Source of the DNA: Leifsonia sp. TF02-11
Lineage (GTDB): Bacteria > Actinomycetota > Actinomycetes > Actinomycetales > Microbacteriaceae
Assembly: GCF_017565305.1 (NCBI RefSeq)
Contig: NZ_JAGEKP010000007.1
Location: 186,001 to 250,000, forward strand
Reading direction: 5' to 3'
Length of the DNA: 64,000 bases
Shown here in pieces: positions 21,224 through 29,742 of the stretch. The position numbers and the translations under genes are program-made. The first letter of the stretch is position 1; every line of letters starts with the position of its first letter. The notes beneath the pieces are model-generated. The model was not told where the DNA came from. It did no database searches and saw only the letters and a list, made by a program, of their open reading frames with translations.

Positions 21224-21997
21224 TCAGGCGTCGACCGCTGCTCGCCGCGGGAACTTGGCTGTCGCGCGCTCGAGGACGGCAGGCAGGAAGGCGGAAGCCC
21301 ACACCCGGTAGCCGTGGTCGTTGGGGTGAAACCAGTCCTCGGCGAACTGGGTGATCGCCCTGCGGATCCCTTCACGGCGCATCGCCTCGTGCAGGGGCAC
21401 CACCGTGAGCCCGCGCGCCTCAGCCTCCTCACGGAGGATGCGGTTGGCGACAGCGACCTTCCGTTCGTTCTTCGGGAAGTAGAAGTACGGAAGGTCCGCA
21501 ACGATGGCGTCGGAGGGGACGGCCTCCAGAACCCGGCGGATGCCTTCCCTGAACCGTTCGGCGTCGAAGTCGGCGATGTCGTTCGCGCCGATCGACACGG
21601 TGACCAGATCGGGCTCGTACCCGGCGAACCGCGGAAGCTGGTCGGCGACCGCCAGCGCGACGGTCGCCCCGGACACCGACAGGTTGACGACGCGCACGCT
21701 GCGCCCGGTCGCGGAGCGGACGTGGTCGGCGATGATGCCGACGTAGCTGTTCCGCGGCGCGGACGCGCCGATGCCCTGCGCGGCACTGTCTCCGATCGCG
21801 ACGTAGAGGATCTCTCCCTCGGTCTGCGCGTGCTCCCGCCACCACGCCGAATGGACGGGAAGAGTCTGATTGATGCGCTCACGCCCGGCCGCGAGCCGGA
21901 CGTTGTGCTGAGCCCACGCCGACCGCACGACCAGCGAGCTTGCAGTGACGACAGCGACGGCGCCGCTCACCCACACCGCCGGTCTCAGGAACCCCAT
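21224..21997 (-). CDS. SGNH/GDSL-family esterase, membrane-anchored or secreted
   Basis: 257 residues from the ATG at 21997. A signal-anchor helix (about residues 6-28) is followed by an SGNH hydrolase domain with block I GDSAAQGIG, the Gly in block II, GANDI in block III and the catalytic Asp/His in DWFHPNDHGY. It is probably a lipase/esterase or carbohydrate deacetylase outside the membrane. A longer frame reaching into tRNA-Ser is open but rejected; TACGCT lies 6 nt before the chosen ATG. Confidence 0.85.
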   Translation of the reverse strand: MGFLRPAVWVSGAVAVVTASSLVVRSAWAQHNVRLAAGRERINQTLPVHSAWWREHAQTEGEILYVAIGDSAAQGIGASAPRNSYVGIIADHVRSATGRSVRVVNLSVSGATVALAVADQLPRFAGYEPDLVTVSIGANDIADFDAERFREGIRRVLEAVPSDAIVADLPYFYFPKNERKVAVANRILREEAEARGLTVVPLHEAMRREGIRRAITQFAEDWFHPNDHGYRVWASAFLPAVLERATAKFPRRAAVDA

Positions 21998-22099
21998 CCC
22001 GGCAGCGTACCTCGCGGTTCGGGGCGGCAGCTGCGGATCACCCGCGAGCACGACCCCCTCGATTGGCGACCGCGCCGCGCTTCCAGTAAACTCGTCGGC

Positions 22100-22189
22100 G
22101 GTACCGTGTCCGAGCGGCCGAAGGTGCAACTCTCGAAAAGTTGTGTGGGTGAAAGCCCACCGTGGGTTCAAATCCCACCGGTACCGCCA
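22100..22189 (+). tRNA. tRNA-Ser (anticodon CGA)
   Basis: The acceptor stem GGTACCG pairs with CGGTACC. There is a D-arm TCC...GGT, an anticodon stem CAACT/AGTTG with loop CTCGAAA (anticodon CGA, reading UCG), a long class II variable arm (GTGGGTGAAAGCCCAC) and a T-arm GTGGG-TTCAAAT-CCCAC. The discriminator is G and CCA is encoded. The 3' end is the attachment site of the island that follows. Confidence 0.95.
22163..22189. other. attL: 27-bp 3' end of tRNA-Ser
   Basis: The last 27 bases of the tRNA gene, TGGGTTCAAATCCCACCGGT plus TACCGCCA, recur exactly at 54802-54828. Integration into the 3' end of a tRNA gene with regeneration of the gene is the usual pattern for tyrosine-recombinase elements. 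Confidence 0.85.
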
Positions 22190-22193
22190 TCGT

Positions 22194-22237
22194 AAAACCC
22201 CCGCGATCCCCGTGTTTACACGGGATCCGGGGGTTTT
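22194..22237. terminator. Bidirectional terminator after tRNA-Ser
   Basis: An A-run/C-run stem, AAAACCCCC...GGGGGTTTT, encloses a GATCCC/GGGATC inner stem. It lies immediately downstream of the tRNA, and a diverged copy follows the second att site. Confidence 0.85.
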
Positions 22238-22392
22238 CTCATGTCGCCCTTCGAAGGTGCAGTAACGCAGCGGTAACAGATCGTTCGGAAGGGCTCGCTG
22301 AGAAGCGGCCCCCGTCGACGCTGGGTCAGCGACGGTTCGCCGTGGCCTCTGCGGGTTGTGTTCTCTTTCGGGTTATGCAATCTTAATGATAG

Positions 22393-22419
22393 TCGATATT
22401 ATCGAAATTCGATATTATC
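22393..22419. promoter_or_regulatory. Direct-repeat operator upstream of the DUF2975/HTH pair
   Basis: Two copies of TCGATATTATC (22393-22403 and 22409-22419), 16 bp apart, lie in a markedly AT-rich stretch 18 bp before the DUF2975 start. The likely ligand is the HTH protein encoded by the second gene. Confidence 0.6.
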
Positions 22420-22437
22420 CAGTGGGGAGAACCAAGT

Positions 22438-23055
22438 ATGAGCACTATCCAGCAGACCAGGATGTCGACGGGCGACCGAGTGTCTATCGTCGCGTTCATC
22501 GCGGCCGGCATCGTCCTCGCCGGCTGGTCGGTCGTACAGGCGGTGACGGCCATCCTCGACGCGGTGGGCAATCGCGACGTCCGCGTGCTCGCTGCTTTCG
22601 ATGGCACGGTCGCGCTCGTGCCGATCGGCCCGGGAGGGGCGATGAAGGAGGTAGAGTTGGCGACCGCCTTCGTGACGGCACCGGAGCTGCCCGTCGCGTC
22701 GTTCGCCGCCCTCATCCTCCGTGAGGTGCTCGGTGCGCTCACCATCGTCGCCATCATCGCCTGCCTGACCTGGCTGGCGGTGAACGTGCTGCGCGGACGC
22801 ATCTTCTGCCGCACCAATACGGTCCTCGTGGCCACAGCGTCCATCGGTGGCGTGATCGCGTGGGCGTCGCTCGCCCTGTTCGAAACGATGGTCGCCAATG
22901 GAGCGATCGCGCGGATCAGCGATCGCGGCTTCGACAACCCCGTGATGTCCATCCCGGTGCAGACGCTGCTGCTGGTTGGCTTCGCCAGTGCGATCGTCGC
23001 GACGGCGTTCACGGTGGGAGACCGCCTGCGGCGCGACACCGAGGGCCTGGTCTGA
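22438..23055 (+). CDS. DUF2975 four-helix membrane protein
   Basis: 205 residues with four transmembrane helices (about 16-38, 88-112, 130-152 and 172-193). It matches the DUF2975 family, almost always encoded with a small Xre/YozG-type HTH regulator, as here. The stop and next start share one base (TGATG). The family's function is unknown; it is often found near bacteriocin or stress loci. GGGGAGA precedes the ATG as Shine-Dalgarno. Confidence 0.8.
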   Translation: MSTIQQTRMSTGDRVSIVAFIAAGIVLAGWSVVQAVTAILDAVGNRDVRVLAAFDGTVALVPIGPGGAMKEVELATAFVTAPELPVASFAALILREVLGALTIVAIIACLTWLAVNVLRGRIFCRTNTVLVATASIGGVIAWASLALFETMVANGAIARISDRGFDNPVMSIPVQTLLLVGFASAIVATAFTVGDRLRRDTEGLV

Positions 23056-23282
23056 TGGGTGACGAGGACTCGGGCGTCCACTGCCGGTTGGATGCACTGC
23101 TCGCCGAGCGCGGGATGACGGTGGTACGGCTCTCGGAACTGGTCGGCGTGAGCGTCGTGAACCTGTCCGTTCTCAAGAACGACCGGGCAAAGGCCATCCG
23201 CTTCTCGACGCTCGTAGCGATCTGTCGGGCGTTGGACTGCGAGGTCGGCGACCTCCTCGTGTTGGCGCAGCAGTCAGTGTGA
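23055..23282 (+). CDS. YozG-like HTH (Xre) transcriptional regulator
   Basis: 75 residues, nearly all helix-turn-helix: LAERGMTVVRLSELVGVSVVNLSVLKNDRAKAIRFSTL, followed by ICRALDCEVGDLL, the standard short Xre/YozG form. It is co-translated with the DUF2975 gene and probably binds the direct repeats upstream to control the pair. Confidence 0.85.
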   Translation: MGDEDSGVHCRLDALLAERGMTVVRLSELVGVSVVNLSVLKNDRAKAIRFSTLVAICRALDCEVGDLLVLAQQSV

Positions 23283-23676
23283 ACCGGGTTCTCGTGGCTG
23301 CGGCGCGCGGGCGAGTTCGGAGTCGGCCTCGTTGTGCTTCGGCGGCGATTGCCGAAAGAGAGCGGCGTCTACGCGTTTTACTGAAGCCCTGCCGTCGACG
23401 ACCTGAGACTGACGTCGCTGGGCGGCGAGCACTTCCGGTGAGCCCGCTTGTGCGGAGGCGCTCACGAGCGCGAGTTCCAGCACGCCCTCGGGGGCACGTC
23501 TGGCGACTTCGAGCGGCGACATATCCGCCCACGCTCGTACGCAGCAGCGCGAACTTCTCGGGTGCGTTCCGTGGCAAATGGTTCGTCGGAAAGGTTTTCG
23601 GGCTCTGATTGAGTGGCCGAATGGGACGACCGGCCCGCTTCCTGTGTCCCTGCTCAGGAGCGCCGTCTTCCGTCTA
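23283..23676. other. Intergenic stretch without a supported gene
   Basis: Open frames exist on both strands, but none shows a domain, start signal or codon pattern that I can support. No repeats or hairpins stand out. Confidence 0.5.
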
Positions 23677-24030
23677 TCACCCACGCGATACCGGCACCCG
23701 ATAGTTGCGGCGTGCGTTCGAAACCCGGTCTCGTCGCCAGACGACGACCGCGCCGGCTGCCGAGAGCAAGAACACAATACTGCCCGCCACTAACCATCCC
23801 GTTTGCGTGGCGTGGAGGTCATCGGAGACGACCGCCATCTCCTCATAGGAGCGGCCCTGGTCCTGGTAGGCCGAGAACGTGGTCTTCATGGGTGCGCACC
23901 TATCCGACGGGGTCATCACCTCATCGCCGCAACGGACGCCGCTGGTCTGCGCCAGGCCAACGGCGGCGAACACCGCGAACGCCGCAGCAACGACCGACAC
24001 AACGAGAAGGGCACGAAACATCCATCGCAT
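23677..24030 (-). CDS. Small two-helix membrane protein
   Basis: 117 residues from the ATG at 24030. A first hydrophobic helix (about 4-27) is followed by an external segment with RCGDEVMTPSDRC, two Cys flanking an acidic loop, then a second helix (about 82-103) and a basic tail (VVWRRDR). The layout suggests an extracytoplasmic loop with a disulfide. I do not recognise a family with a known function. The exact start is uncertain; ATG 24021 or 24066 could also serve. Confidence 0.5.
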   Translation of the reverse strand: MRWMFRALLVVSVVAAAFAVFAAVGLAQTSGVRCGDEVMTPSDRCAPMKTTFSAYQDQGRSYEEMAVVSDDLHATQTGWLVAGSIVFLLSAAGAVVVWRRDRVSNARRNYRVPVSRG

Positions 24031-24296
24031 GACAGAAGAACACCACAACCGGATGGCCCTCATCAAGGGGCCATCCGGTTGCGGCGCGCCCGCCTTGGCA
24101 TCGGCCGGGACGCAGCGTTAGGCGAGCAGGTGCGGAGTAGCGCCGGCATGTCCAGGTGAACATGTCGTGGGCATGTTGTCCGAGAATTGGACATCGCTCC
24201 GGAGAAACCTGCGGAACGAGCCATCGCGGTCGAGAATGACACGCGATTTGGGGGCCGCCGGCAGGGACCGTCCGGCGTCGGCGATCAGTACCCGCC

Positions 24297-24617
24297 GTGA
24301 TCGCTCTCAGCGGTGACACCCTGATCGGGCAGGCGCCGGCTCTGACCGGTCCGGAGCGACTGACGCTCACGCACCAGGTCGACACGATCGGTGCCGTGAT
24401 CGGCCGCCCCGTGGCGGTGATCGGGCAGATCGAGGCGGAGTCCACCGCGATGCTCTCGCAGTACGTCCCCGAAGTGTGGGTGCGGCAGGTCGTGAAGGAC
24501 TGGCGTGAAGCCGTCGGCGCGACCCCGGCGATCTCGACCGGGTACGAACGCATCACCGGGAAGCCGTCACGCTCTTTCAGCACCTGGGTCGAGGACAACG
24601 CGCACCTGTTCCGCTGA
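24297..24617 (+). pseudogene. NmrA/SDR-like NAD(P)H-binding protein, C-terminal fragment
   Basis: The ~106-residue frame reads as the C-terminal part of an NmrA-type reductase: ALTGPERLTLTHQVDTIGAVIGRPV and later STGYERITGKPSRSFSTWVEDN are typical of the end of these proteins. The Rossmann N-terminus is absent, and no fitting frame lies upstream, so the gene is truncated. It fits decay near the island boundary. Confidence 0.55.
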
Positions 24618-24708
24618 ACACCCTCCGACCGAGAACGGCACACGCGGCGATGTCGAGCTCGCTCATCACCCCGGGGGGCACGGGCTCTCCTCTCGCTAGG
24701 ATCTCTGG

Positions 24709-25197
24709 GTGCAGCAGAACACGTTTGGGGACGAGGATTTTGCCAGGGCAATGCGGAGTCCCGGGCGTGCCCGGAGGTGGCTGGTGGCCCGCTCTGACCG
24801 GCCCGACCTCATTCTGGTCGAGGAGCTGAACGCACTTGAGAGAGCCTTGGGCAGGAGTGCGTCGACCGGCCGGGGCATCTTTGACAGTGGGGTCGTGGTT
24901 GGGGGAATTCTGTTCTCTGTGCTGATCGGGATGCTGGCGCTGGCCTTCGCTCTACCGCGTCACGCCGAGGTCGTGCCAGCAATCCTGTTCACACTCATCA
25001 GTATGGGAACGCTTCTCCTGCTCCCGATGGCCCTCATCGTCTGGGGTGGGATCATGGAGGGAAGCGCGCTTAGAACCTTGCGCGAGATGGATCTCTTGCG
25101 GGTTCAGGCTGCCCGGCTGAGCCGCGGTCAGCGCTCGAACTCGAGTGGTCGTCGCTCGTCGAACCAGCTCCGTTGGGCCTCCCGGGCGCGTGGGTAG
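24709..25197 (+). CDS. Two-helix membrane protein of unknown function
   Basis: 162 residues from GTG 24709, which lies 6 nt after TAGGAT, a typical leaderless promoter. A soluble N-terminal ~60 residues is followed by two strong transmembrane helices (about 63-85 and 93-115) and a basic C-terminus rich in Ser/Arg. No family is recognised. Confidence 0.6.
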   Translation: MQQNTFGDEDFARAMRSPGRARRWLVARSDRPDLILVEELNALERALGRSASTGRGIFDSGVVVGGILFSVLIGMLALAFALPRHAEVVPAILFTLISMGTLLLLPMALIVWGGIMEGSALRTLREMDLLRVQAARLSRGQRSNSSGRRSSNQLRWASRARG

Positions 25198-25898
25198 GTT
25201 CGTGGCATGACCGCCTCGCCTCGACGACGCTGGTGCATGAACTCGCGGCGGACGCGTGGGTACGGAGGGATGCTCTTGCCGTTATCGCGATCGTCGTATC
25301 GGCCGTCGCGCTGATCGTGTCGGCGATCAACGTCTGGATCAACATTCAGAACCGTCGGGCTAGCGCGGCTGCGGGTTCCTGCTCTGAACGCCAGGTGCGG
25401 CCGCAAAGGAACTCTTCGGCGAGGATGCGGTTGCAGCACTCGCTCTTTCCATTTTGCCGCTTTGGCCGTGGCTTGCGACATCGTCACTTTGATGTAGGTT
25501 CCGAATTCGATCCCCCGAGGCCAGATGCCGCCGCTGCTCGACGGCGGCTTGGGCATTGTGACCAGTGACAGGCTCGGGCTGGCATCGACAGTCTGTTGGA
25601 TCTGTTCGTCCGTCCATCCCTCAGCGTTGAGCTGCTGGGCAGAATTGCTGCCGTCGCTTAGAGACAGGTCAGAACGGTGCCAGGGGCTCAGGCACATTTC
25701 CGGCCAAAAACGCATCTGCCAGGGCGACAGCCGATGGACCATGCATCCGGGGAACCTGCAACGGGATTGCGACTGCTTCGCCCGGCAGCGCACCAAACGC
25801 GGCAATGCCGCGCCGCCCGATCGCAATTCAACCCACGGCTGGTGTTTTTCCACTACTCCCGATCCCTATTCTGCAATCGACGACGGAGGTGGGTGCGC
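25198..25898. other. 700-bp stretch with only doubtful coding remnants
   Basis: On the plus strand, 25173-25568 includes one transmembrane-like segment (ALAVIAIVVSAVALIVSAIN) but only a TTG start and a frame that degenerates afterwards. On the minus strand around 25370-25690, LNAEGWTDEQIQQTVDASPS recalls the end region of CdiA/colicin-type RNase toxins, but no complete domain follows. Both may be decayed accessory genes. The ABC-transporter promoter probably lies at the right end. Confidence 0.4.
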
Positions 25899-26822
25899 AT
25901 GACGATCTCGATCGAGGGGCTGAGCAAGAGGTATGGCGGGCGGTACGCCATCCGAGACGTCTCATTCGAGGTCCATCCGGGGATAGTGACTGGTTTCCTC
26001 GGTCCGAACGGCGCGGGCAAATCGACCACCCTGCGCTCGATCGTCGGTCTCGATCGTCCGACGGCCGGACGGGCGTTGATCGATGGGACGCCGTATCGCA
26101 AACTGAGGGCACCACTCCTGGAAGTCGGCACGCTGCTTGACGGCGGGTCCGCACACAAGGCCCGAACGGCAGTCGACCATCTGCGTTGGATCGCGGCGAC
26201 CCACGGGATCGGACGACGACGGGTGGGCGAGGTGATGGAGCTGGCCGGGCTTGGCAGCGTCGCGCGTCGGCGCGTCGGCGGATTCTCGCTCGGGATGACC
26301 CAGCGCCTTGGCATCGCGGTCGCGCTTCTCGGAGACCCCCACACGCTCATCCTGGATGAACCGGTGAACGGGCTCGATCCCGACGGGGTGACCTGGTTGC
26401 GTGGACTGCTCGCGGGATTCGCCGCCTCCGGCGGTACGGTCTTCCTCTCGTCCCATCTTCTCGGCGAGCTATCGCTCATCGCCCAGCACATCGTGGTGAT
26501 CGGCCGGGGGCAGATCATCGCGGACAAGCCGCTCAGCGAGCTGGTCAGCCCGCGGCCGATCGTGCACGTGCGCACGCCGTCCCTCCCCGAACTGACACTG
26601 CTCCTGGCTGGTGAAGGGGTCACTGTCGCGAACGTCGCCGCGGGCACGGCGGAGTTGGAGGGGATCAGCGCAGAGGCGGTGGCCGAACGCGCCGCCTCTG
26701 CTGGGATCGTCCTCTATGAGCTGCGCAATGCGACCACGCAGCTCGAGGACGCGTACAACATGTTGACCCGCGACGCTGTTGAGTACGGGATGCCCGACCG
26801 GCCGGGACCTACAGAGGCATGA
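25899..26822 (+). CDS. ABC transporter ATP-binding protein (BcrA/antibiotic-export type)
   Basis: 307 residues from ATG 25899 (Shine-Dalgarno GGAGGT). It shows Walker A GPNGAGKST at 35-43, signature region FSLGMTQRLG, Walker B LILDEP and the switch His in FLSSHLL, followed by a C-terminal extension. The arrangement with two ABC-2-like permeases downstream matches DrrA/BcrA/LanF-type exporters that expel peptides or drugs. It overlaps the first permease by 4 nt. It lies ~5 kb from the lasso/SDP genes and could serve their export or immunity (inference). Confidence 0.9.
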   Translation: MTISIEGLSKRYGGRYAIRDVSFEVHPGIVTGFLGPNGAGKSTTLRSIVGLDRPTAGRALIDGTPYRKLRAPLLEVGTLLDGGSAHKARTAVDHLRWIAATHGIGRRRVGEVMELAGLGSVARRRVGGFSLGMTQRLGIAVALLGDPHTLILDEPVNGLDPDGVTWLRGLLAGFAASGGTVFLSSHLLGELSLIAQHIVVIGRGQIIADKPLSELVSPRPIVHVRTPSLPELTLLLAGEGVTVANVAAGTAELEGISAEAVAERAASAGIVLYELRNATTQLEDAYNMLTRDAVEYGMPDRPGPTEA

Positions 26823-27619
26823 TCGCGGACGTCTCTTCCCTCGGGCGCGTGCGCGGGGGCCGCGTCACTCTCGGGCGCGTCGTGATCGCGGAATGGATCA
26901 AGTTCCTGACCATCCCATCGAATCCGATCTGCCTCGGCGTTGCGTTTGTCGCCCTCGCCGGCTTCGGGCCTGCGGCGGCTTTGTCGCGGGCACTGTCCGG
27001 CGAAGGCGCGGCGCGCCCCTTCGGCACGGGCGACGCCCTCGTGTCCGTGCAGGGTGTACAGCTGCTCGTCGCCGTCGTCGGCGCGGTCTATTTCGCCTCC
27101 GAATTCCTCTACGGAGGCATCCGTCCTAGCGTGCTAGCGGTACCCGGACGTCTCCAGCTGGTGGTGGCCAAGGCGTTCGTCCTCGTAGCGGCGGTCTTCG
27201 TGATCGGAGCGGCAGGAGCGCTCGTGACCCTGTCGATCGTCCCGCTCGCGCTGGGCGCAGATGCGTCGTTCGATCTGCCGCCGCGTCTAGCGGCGCGCCT
27301 CGTGATCGGAACGGGACTCGAGCTCGCCGCCATCGGCATGCTCGCCCTCGGGATCGGCGGCCTGGTCCGGTCCGTCACCGGCTCCGTGGTGGCGGTGCTG
27401 GCACTGCTCGGATTCGCACCGTTCGCCCTCGCCGTCGTCCCGGTGGCCTGGCTGCAGAACCTGGCGGTCTGGCTCCCGAGCGCCGCCGGGCTGGCCGTGT
27501 TGCAAGGTGAAGGAGGCGCTAAGTCCGTCGGCCCCTGGGAGGGACTCGGGGTCTCGTTCTGCTGGGCGGTGGCGGCGCTGGTTCTGGCAGCGGTCACGCT
27601 GGTGCGCCGGGATGCGTGA
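26819..27619 (+). CDS. ABC-2 type permease subunit 1
   Basis: 266 residues with about six transmembrane helices, beginning after an IAEWIKFLTIPSNPI segment typical of ABC-2 permeases (EWxKxxxxxS). The ATG overlaps the ATPase stop (ATGA). It is the membrane partner of the upstream ATPase. Confidence 0.85.
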   Translation: MIADVSSLGRVRGGRVTLGRVVIAEWIKFLTIPSNPICLGVAFVALAGFGPAAALSRALSGEGAARPFGTGDALVSVQGVQLLVAVVGAVYFASEFLYGGIRPSVLAVPGRLQLVVAKAFVLVAAVFVIGAAGALVTLSIVPLALGADASFDLPPRLAARLVIGTGLELAAIGMLALGIGGLVRSVTGSVVAVLALLGFAPFALAVVPVAWLQNLAVWLPSAAGLAVLQGEGGAKSVGPWEGLGVSFCWAVAALVLAAVTLVRRDA

Positions 27620-27638
27620 GGAGCGCGAGGTGGCGGAG

Positions 27639-28439
27639 ATGACAGCAGCGCGGACGAACGCGTTGTCGCGGTCGACGGGACTGATCTCATCGGAGTGGCT
27701 CAAGTTCTGGACGATCCGCTCGAACATCGTCCTCGTGGCCGTGTGCACGGTCTGGGCGCCGGCGAGCGCGTCGCTGTCGTCGAGCGCGCTGGCCCAGCGC
27801 GCGACCGACAGCGATCTCGGTCGGCGCAGCGCCGTGGTCACCGCGTATACCTTTCTGGACTCCATCTTGTGGCTTCAGCTCTTGCTTGTGGTCGTCGCCG
27901 TCCTGTTCGCCACCTCGGAGTACTCCAGCAGGCAGATCCGCGTGACGCTCCTGGCGGTTCCGGCCCGCGCCCCGGTGCCGGTGGCGAAGGCGATCGTCAT
28001 CGGTGTTGTGGCCTTCCTCATCGGTGTCGTGGGCGCTGGATCCGCGCAGGCACTTCCCGCCGCGCTCCTCGTCGGTAGCACGGTCGAATACGATTCGAGC
28101 CTCGGCCAAGGGGTGGCGTTCGCACTCGCGGCAGGACTCTACCTCGCGGCGATCTCCATCGTGACGCTCTCCATAGGAGTCCTGGTGAAGAACGCCGTCG
28201 TGGGCATCCTCATCCCTCTCGCACTGTTCACGATCGTCCCGGCGATGCTCGGATCGACCGGAGTCGCCGCCCTCGACCGCGCTGCCGGATTCTTCCCCAC
28301 CATTGCAGGGCGGGTTCTCATCTCCACGTTCGCGAATCCGGCCGGCCTCAGTCACCTGGCCGGGATGGCGGTCCTCTGTGGATGGGCCGTGCTCGGTCTC
28401 GCCGGAGCCGCCCTCGTGTACAGATTCCGCGACGCCTGA
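27639..28439 (+). CDS. ABC-2 type permease subunit 2
   Basis: 266 residues from ATG 27639 (GAGGT 8 nt upstream); ATG 27612 in the same frame overlaps the previous stop and is an alternative. It has the same SSEWLKFWTIRSNI opening and six-helix layout as the first permease, so the two are paralogous halves of one exporter channel. Confidence 0.85.
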   Translation: MTAARTNALSRSTGLISSEWLKFWTIRSNIVLVAVCTVWAPASASLSSSALAQRATDSDLGRRSAVVTAYTFLDSILWLQLLLVVVAVLFATSEYSSRQIRVTLLAVPARAPVPVAKAIVIGVVAFLIGVVGAGSAQALPAALLVGSTVEYDSSLGQGVAFALAAGLYLAAISIVTLSIGVLVKNAVVGILIPLALFTIVPAMLGSTGVAALDRAAGFFPTIAGRVLISTFANPAGLSHLAGMAVLCGWAVLGLAGAALVYRFRDA

Positions 28440-28527
28440 CCTGACTATGCCTCCCAGCGCCGATCACGGAAGAATGGGGATCAGGCTCGGGGAAGAGCCG
28501 CAGACGTGGACGCAGGGAGGGGCGGAC

Positions 28528-29742
28528 ATGACCTCGCGCATCACCGCGGCGGACCTGAACGACCGGTGGCCGGCAGCGCGCCGCCTGCTTGCCGGGCACC
28601 GTCGTACGGTCGACGCATGCCTCGCCGTCCTGTTCGCCGGGGTGCCCATCGTGGCTGCGGCCGTACTCGCCTCCCCGGGATGGCCTGCCACACTCGCCGC
28701 CCTCGCACTCGCGGGCGGCGCGCTGTTCTGGCGCCGCGGGCACCCACTCGTCGTCGTGGCGGTCGTCGCGGCGCTCACCGTCGCACCCGCTCCGTCGTAT
28801 CTGGTCGTGCCCCTCGCGCTCGCTGTTTACACTGCGGCCGTCGAAACTCCGCCCTTGCGTGCCCTGCTCGGCTACGGGATGGCCGTCGTCGTTCCGATCG
28901 TGATCACAACCGGGAAGCACCTGCTCGGACTGCCGGCGAACACGGCACCGATTGCGCCGAATCCGATCACTCTTGGGGCGAATGTGGTGGAGCCCCTGCT
29001 CGTAGTCGCCCTGGTCGCCGGGCTCATCGTGCGGGCCGCGGCGGTGCACCGCTCCGATCTGGCCGCACTGCTCAACCAGCGGATCGACAACGCGACCGTT
29101 CTCGAGCGCAACCGCATCACCGGCGAGATGCACGACGTGGTGGGACACTCGCTGACCGTCATGATCGCGCTGGCGAATGGTGCTGCCGCGAGCTGGGAGA
29201 AGCACCCCGAGGAGTCAGCGGTCGCGGTGCGGCGCGTGGCAGAGGTCGGCCAGTCCGCCCTTCTCGACCTGCAGCGCACGCTCAGGATGCTCCGGGAAGC
29301 CGACCGGTCGCTGGACGAGACGCTCGACGATTCGGGAGTGGCCGCGCCACCACTCGAGCATCTCATCGAACTCTTCCGCGATGCTGGTCTGCCTGTCCGG
29401 CTCGTCCGCCGTGGTCCCGCGCTCCCCGACGATGCGCTGCTCTGCAACGCGGTCCATCGGATCGTCCGGGAGGCGCTGACCAACGCGCTCCGGTACGCGG
29501 CCGAGCCGACCCTTGTGGAAGTCTCGATCGAGCGTACCGGCGACGACGTCGTGATCCGCGTCGTCGACGACGGTGACGGACGCGCCACGCCGTCGCGCGG
29601 CACGGGGAGCGGCCTTCTGGGCATCCGGGAGCGTGCCAACGCCCTGTCCGGCACCTCCGGCGCGGGCCGCAGGGACGGAGGAGGCTGGGAGACGTGGGCG
29701 GTCCTCCCGGTCGGGAACGCAGCAGGCGGTGGACATGGCTGA
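28528..29742 (+). CDS. Sensor histidine kinase (NarL/LiaS-type, HisKA_3)
   Basis: 404 residues. Six short transmembrane segments occupy residues 30-175, with almost no extracellular domain, as in intramembrane-sensing kinases of antibiotic-response systems. The phospho-accepting His is H202 in EMHDVVGHSL (HisKA_3), followed by an N-box REALTNALRYA and a G-box (DDGDGRATPSRGTGSGLLGIRERA). GGGAGGGG precedes ATG 28528. The stop overlaps the response-regulator start. With the ABC exporter upstream it resembles a peptide-sensing/detoxification module. Confidence 0.9.
   Translation: MTSRITAADLNDRWPAARRLLAGHRRTVDACLAVLFAGVPIVAAAVLASPGWPATLAALALAGGALFWRRGHPLVVVAVVAALTVAPAPSYLVVPLALAVYTAAVETPPLRALLGYGMAVVVPIVITTGKHLLGLPANTAPIAPNPITLGANVVEPLLVVALVAGLIVRAAAVHRSDLAALLNQRIDNATVLERNRITGEMHDVVGHSLTVMIALANGAAASWEKHPEESAVAVRRVAEVGQSALLDLQRTLRMLREADRSLDETLDDSGVAAPPLEHLIELFRDAGLPVRLVRRGPALPDDALLCNAVHRIVREALTNALRYAAEPTLVEVSIERTGDDVVIRVVDDGDGRATPSRGTGSGLLGIRERANALSGTSGAGRRDGGGWETWAVLPVGNAAGGGHG

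Noticed and set aside
21998-22171. N-terminal extension of the SGNH protein
   Set aside because: It would run into the tRNA-Ser gene, and the signal-anchor helix begins right at ATG 21997.
22240-22430. Integrase remnant next to attL
   Set aside because: No tyrosine- or serine-recombinase motif could be read in any frame here or before attR.
25128-25853. Minus-strand frame with LNAEGWTDEQIQQTVDASPS, possibly a CdiA/colicin-type RNase toxin
   Set aside because: Only one short segment is suggestive; no catalytic motif, partner immunity gene or continuous domain could be supported. Mentioned only as a possible remnant.
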